A stretch of 64,000 nt of DNA from the NCBI GenBank assembly GCA_030272585.1, contig BSYQ01000006.1, forward strand, positions 129,001 to 193,000, given 5' to 3'. Origin of the DNA: Bryopsis sp. KO-2023. Its lineage: Eukaryota > Chlorophyta > Ulvophyceae > Bryopsidales > Bryopsidaceae. A model generated the notes under the pieces. The model saw only the letters and a program-made list of their open reading frames with translations. It was not told the DNA's origin and did not search any database. Below, piece by piece: positions 59,714-64,000 of the stretch (the first letter of the stretch is position 1; each line of letters opens with the position of its first letter). Made by a program: the position numbers and the translations under genes.

Positions 59714-62700
59714 TCATTGGTTTTTGTTTTTGTCCTATTTTTTTTTTCTTTTTGGACGACATTTTTTTTCTTTTTCTTTTTTTTTTTTTTAATTTTGGGG
59801 AAGAGGGGGGGGGGAGAGCTTTGTTGTCGACACATATCTGGGCAACCGCGAAATACAAAAATCGGGATTTTAAAAACATGGGGGAAAAAAAAGGAGAGGA
59901 GAAAAAGGAAACAAAAAAAAAAGAAGATTTTTACGAAGAATTTTCACGACAACAAACAAACAAAAAGACAGAGGGGAAAAAAAAAAGAAATTTTCTAAAG
60001 AGAAAAAAAAAACGTCGAGTCAAAGAGCCCCTTTTGATTGGGTAAAACCAGCGAGTGTTATGGGGATTGGCTGAATTTGATTTGGACGTTGTTGAGTGGG
60101 GTGGGTTTTTTTAGGTATTTTTAGAGAAGAGGGGGGGGTGATTTTAGTGAGGTTGAGAAAAAGAGTGGTTTCTGGAATGGGAGAGAGATGTGTTGCAATA
60201 TGCATTTTTGCATTGGTACAATATTTTTGTGAGGGGGAATATAGATGTTGTGGCTTTATTTGGTCAATATCTGGGGATAGCTGTTTTCAGAAAGGGGAAA
60301 AAAACAGGTGGGTGGGTTAGTAAAACTGCAGAAAAGTGACTCGGTTCAGACCTTCCTCTTTTCTTTTTTATTTATTGATTGGCGGAAAAAAAATGGTTAG
60401 AATGTGTTGCTCTCTTTCCACAGTGAATTGGTTCTCCCATGTAACTTGTGTTTTTTTTTTTTTCTTCCTTTGCTCGTGAGTTTTATTTTTTCTTAGGATG
60501 AGGGTAGAAAAAAAAAGAATAAGAGAAATAATGGGGACTGATTTAGCAATTTTTCGAAAATGAGAATTTCCTGTCCACTCCCTCCTTATCACTTTTCACG
60601 GGTAGCCTTTTATTCACAAACAAAAAAAGCAAAAGAAAAGTAAAGGAAAGATGAGAGGATTGGAATAATCATTTCGGATAGTGGCTTTAGGTTTCAGAAT
60701 ATAAATTATGAAAAAAGAACAAAAAGAAAACAATTAGCTCGGGGACATTTTTCCAACATATTTTTTCTTCTCTTTTTTTTTTAAAGCAGGTTTTTTTTTC
60801 TTTTTTTTCTTTTACATATGGCAGGTCGAAACGGAATATTTCTTCTCCTTCACTTTACTGGATTCTTTCTGTTAGTATGGGGAATTTAGTTTGCGCATTA
60901 TTGACTTGATGGTTAATTTTTACTGAAGCCATAGGTGGTGCATCTTGGAACACATGTGCTTACACCATTTCTTTTTTTCTTTTCTTTTTCTTTTAAAAAA
61001 AAGCTGAAAAATGAAAAAGAGGAGTGAGGATTGGGTTCAAGGAAGATCGCTGCAAGTTTCAATCTATTTTTGTTTGTTTATCTGTACATGATATGGATGT
61101 CGAAAAATAGCTTTCTTCATACGGAGAGAGGAGCTGAAAATGGGGTTGTCTGATTTATTTTGCTTTATTTTCTTGGAAAAAAGGAGTATATTTATTTATT
61201 TTCTATTTTTTCTTGGAGAAGGAAAAATATTCAGGCATATGAAACACAATGGAGCAAGAGGGGGGGGGGGGTGCAAAAGGGAATATGGTGGATGAAACTT
61301 AGTATTGAAAAGAAACGAAATAAGAAGAAACTAATCTGCTGATATTTCCATGGAGCTGGTCAGTAAAAATCCATTTGGGATCCAGAAGGATTAATGAAAA
61401 CAAAGAAAAAGAGAACAAATTCAAACAAAAAGAAATACATACAAATATATATTCCTGCACTGGAGTTGTATGAGTGAGGAGAAATTACTGTAACAAACAT
61501 GGGGTTTCTGGGAACAAATAGTGCTTTTTCTCAACAAGGGTGCTTTTGACTTCGGGGGGGAATTAAAGGGGGGTGCTTAATTTTCTTTTGTTAATATTGG
61601 GATAGCATGAGGGTGGATGGGTCGGACTCTTTTTTTTTTCGTTTTTTTTAATTATTTTTATTCTAACCTTTCAACTTTTCTTTCTTTCCTTTTTTTATTA
61701 GTACTGTGCTTCTTCCACAGAATTTTCTTCTCTTTATTTCCCTTTCTTTTTTCGTATGTCCATTTCATAATGAGATTTGCATAAAAAATGAATTAAAAAG
61801 AGAGTTGAAAAAACGCATACATTCTGTTTTTAGAATGGCTAGTGATTTTCGCCAAAGAGGTGTAAAAATGATTTTATCTCGAAAAATAGAGATAAAAGAA
61901 AAAGATTGAATATTGTGGGAGAAGGAGAGGGTTCACGAAGAGAGGAGGCTTCAAGAGTATCTTTTCTTATAAATTTTGTTTTGAAGAAACAAACATCAAA
62001 TTACATTGTGTAGGAGATGCTGCTCTCCTATTATTGTTTTGAAGAAAGCAGTGTCTCTGGTACATTTACTTTTCACCAATAACATGCAAAGAGCCCACCC
62101 GAAAAGCTTAAAACGAAACAACACAGTACAACCAGCAATCAATAGATTACAGTCAAAGTGTCAGCTAGGCTTACACAGCAACAATAATGAACAACATGAG
62201 TCTCATCGAATCAATCAACTAACTACTACACTCGCCAGAGTCTATGTTCCCACCCTCCAGTCACTCCTCTATCCCAACCAACTAGAAAGGCTGCGCACGC
62301 CAGTGCGACACTCCGAACAAAGCACACGTATCAACCGCAAGAAACGCAGGAACAAAATCCAGACAAAAGGGAGTGCCCTTTCCCAAAAAAACTGATGCCC
62401 ACATGGTGTCTGTTCACGTCGTTGCAGGGCGATTTTCAAGGGGGACTGGGAATTTTGAGTTCTGTTCACTAAGGGGAGGGTTTCTGATAACGCAATGTCA
62501 AATTTGGCGTTTTGGACGCACACAGGCACGAAAGTTTTGTACACAGAAGCGTGGGGCTTGCAAGTGGCGTCCTCTGCCGCCGCTGACTTCATTTCCTGGT
62601 AAAACCCGATTGCCGAGTCGCATTGCGACGCGCCGCAGCAAACAGATATAATGGCCCCGTAGAGGAAAACAATGGTCGAAGGGCAGCAATTCCTACCGTA

Positions 62701-62943
62701 ACTTGTTTTTTTAGTTCACTTAGTATTCGAACACTTTATTTTGAGTTCCTACCTGCACCAATGCACCAGCTAATACTTTTTTATTCACATTATAGAGCAG
62801 AATTGAACATGTTAGGAAGCACCAACCCTACCAAAAGTACCAATTCTATTCTATCTTCTTCCCCCCATCCAGCTGGGCCAAAAAAATCCTTATATATAAT
62901 GCTACTTCTTCTTCCACAAATCGACTTCGGCGCTGGAAGATTC
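59714..62943. other. Intergenic, T/G-rich then A/C-rich
   Basis: From 59714 to about 62000 the + strand is T/G- and A-rich with many homopolymers (for example the G run at 61261-61270), typical of the 3' flank of a rightward gene. Near 62.05 kb the + strand turns A/C-rich. From about 62.4 to 62.7 kb the DNA is GC-balanced. The turn suggests a leftward transcript there, but no exon is certain; the minus frame 62269-62592 is unproven. Confidence 0.45.
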
Positions 62944-63080
62944 ATGACAACCGACCAAAGGCTGTGGGACCAGTCAGTCAGTCCCCTCCAAAGTGAGTTG
63001 GTGACGGACGAACCCGCCCTTCGCGTTTGGACACTTCGGATGTTGGCTGAACGGATTATTTGCAGGATCATATACTTTCT
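62944..63080 (+). CDS. Candidate exon of an unidentified + strand gene
   Basis: ATG at 62944 opens 45 codons of ordinary, mixed composition (MTTDQRLWDQSVSPLQSELV..., ending ...LRMLAERIICRIIYF), running into a strong donor, CT then GTAAGTG, at 63081. The exon is GC-richer than its flanks. No downstream partner exon could be assigned in the window, so this stays a candidate. Confidence 0.35.
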
Positions 63081-63591
63081 GTAAGTGTTCAGCTGGTGAA
63101 AAAGCAGTAAAGTAAAAAGTCTTGAGGTGAATGAAATATACAGAGAATTTTCAGGGGAGAATTTAGGCAAGAAAAAGGCAGGAACAAAAAAAAGCCAGGG
63201 AGTGGTTGGAAAGGAGTAATTGTGTAAGAGTTAGTGTGCTTGGGGGTGCATTCTCCTCCAAGCATCTGGTCGGAAATGAGATTAAAAATTGTGGAAAGGA
63301 GTAAATCAGGCAGGTAGTTGCCTATATAGTTTGAAAAGTAAGAGCTGGTTTTGAAGAGACTTTGGAACAAGGGTCCTACTTCAGAAAACTCTGTTGAATT
63401 CACATTCTTATATTTAAAGTAAGACCCCTGAATTTTTTTATAGGTAAATATGAAGCTTCTTGCTTGGAATTGTAACTGAACGGGCACCTGCAATAACCAG
63501 TCGAATCGAACCTCCACATATGCAGACGTAGAATTGATACGAATCCAAGTGGTTCACGTAGACGCATGAAAACAGATTAGACCAACAGACT

Positions 63592-63815
63592 GTCCCAAAA
63601 AGTATTCTCTTAGGTGGGAAAAGGGTGTCTTTTGGTAGTCCCCAACCTCCGCTTTTTGCGCAAGCATGTTCCAAATGCTTGCAAGCTCTGTGACCATACA
63701 ATTGGTCTGCCATATATAAACTGAAACCCTCCAAATGCAATTCAAACTTAAAAGCAGTATCTTCACAAGGTTAGCAAGTCGTTGAACATTGCTGCCTAAG
63801 CCTGCAACAACAGAT
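63592..63815 (-). CDS. Candidate exon of a minus-strand gene, frame uncertain
   Basis: A pyrimidine-rich stretch and CTACAG precede this segment on the minus strand. Two frames look protein-like: one begins FGSVVAGLGSNVQRLANLV, the other contains HLEGFSLYMADQLYGHRAC. Both cannot be right. It may belong to an unidentified gene between the orphan membrane gene and the right-edge paralogue. Confidence 0.3.
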
Positions 63816-63951
63816 CCAAACTGTAGAAAAAAAAACAAAAGAGCAAGTATCGACCTAGCAAAACTGACAAATGCGTCTCATAATGAAATGAAGAGTGTCT
63901 CCCACTTTGGAAAATCACACTTGAAGGGTTGAAAAGGATCTCTCCTTCTGC

Positions 63952-64000
63952 TTAACAGAAGCATTTCTGATTGCTTTGGTTCTCGAAGACTCTCTTGCCG
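63952..64000 (-). CDS. 3' coding end of a second Ala-rich secreted protein gene (partial)
   Basis: The last 47 bases of the window, read on the minus strand, are identical to 52478-52524 of the Ala-rich secreted gene. They encode the same tail, GKRVFENQSNQKCFC, then stop at TAA (63954-63952), one residue earlier than the first copy (which adds Leu). The rest of this gene lies right of the window. The copies are in inverted orientation about 11.4 kb apart. The identity runs to the window edge, so its full length is unknown. Confidence 0.85.
   Translation of the reverse strand, partial: GKRVFENQSNQKCFC

Noticed and set aside
63449..63475. MKLLAWNCN-like start resembling a LINE endonuclease
   Set aside because: Only nine residues match, followed at once by a stop. 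No further endonuclease or reverse transcriptase motif was found in any frame to the window end.
1..64000. tRNA genes, CRISPR arrays, bacterial operons, ribosome binding sites
   Set aside because: I looked for B-box-like GTTCGANNCC stretches; the few near-matches lie inside coding exons. There are no regularly spaced repeats, and the intron-rich structure makes prokaryotic features inapplicable.

Overview
The window is intron-rich nuclear DNA of a eukaryote. I infer a green-lineage alga, probably an early-diverging streptophyte. The pointers are an expansin, a plant-style MAP65/PRC1 protein, a nuclear SufC with a plastid-type leader, a plant-like receptor kinase and several secreted Gly-, Ala- or Pro-rich proteins. 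No single gene fixes the species. Introns are mostly GT-AG, 100-550 nt, AT-rich and full of homopolymer runs. Exon models were built by hand from splice sites, reading frame and intron phase.

Layout. On the + strand: the 3' part of VPS35 (to 4130) and a large receptor-like kinase (5231-10741). A convergent boundary lies near 12.56 kb. A long minus-strand block follows: an orphan membrane protein (13854-15295), an MGST3-type MAPEG protein (17331-17894), an unrecognised Cys-containing protein (20782-24859), an unrecognised multi-pass membrane protein (27052-about 28885), MAP65/PRC1 (32802-38691), a secreted glycine-rich protein (40896-41871), an expansin with an unusual C-terminal domain (43756-45619) and a CobW-type GTPase (46114-48573). 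From 48763 transcription is again rightward: SufC, divergent from CobW across 189 bp, then a secreted Ala-rich protein (51352-52529), a secreted Pro/Lys/Val protein (53898-54932) and a type I membrane protein (56532-59713). The last 47 bases carry, inverted, an exact match to the 3' coding end of the Ala-rich gene, so a paralogue lies just outside the window.

How the genes relate. There is no operon. The 40.9-59.7 kb stretch combines likely wall or extracellular-matrix proteins with two housekeeping metal/Fe-S genes (CobW and SufC) that share one intergenic region. The rest is general cell biology: retromer, microtubule bundling, membrane detoxification and receptor signalling.

Intergenic DNA is AT-rich. 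It is T/G-rich on the + strand beside rightward genes and A/C-rich beside leftward genes. I found no recognisable tRNA, rRNA, CRISPR array or intact transposon. The most interesting items are the expansin with a linker, a novel second module and an altered HFD motif; the inverted Ala-rich paralogue; the glycine-rich gene with a 26-base C run in its coding sequence; and several orphan membrane or secreted genes.
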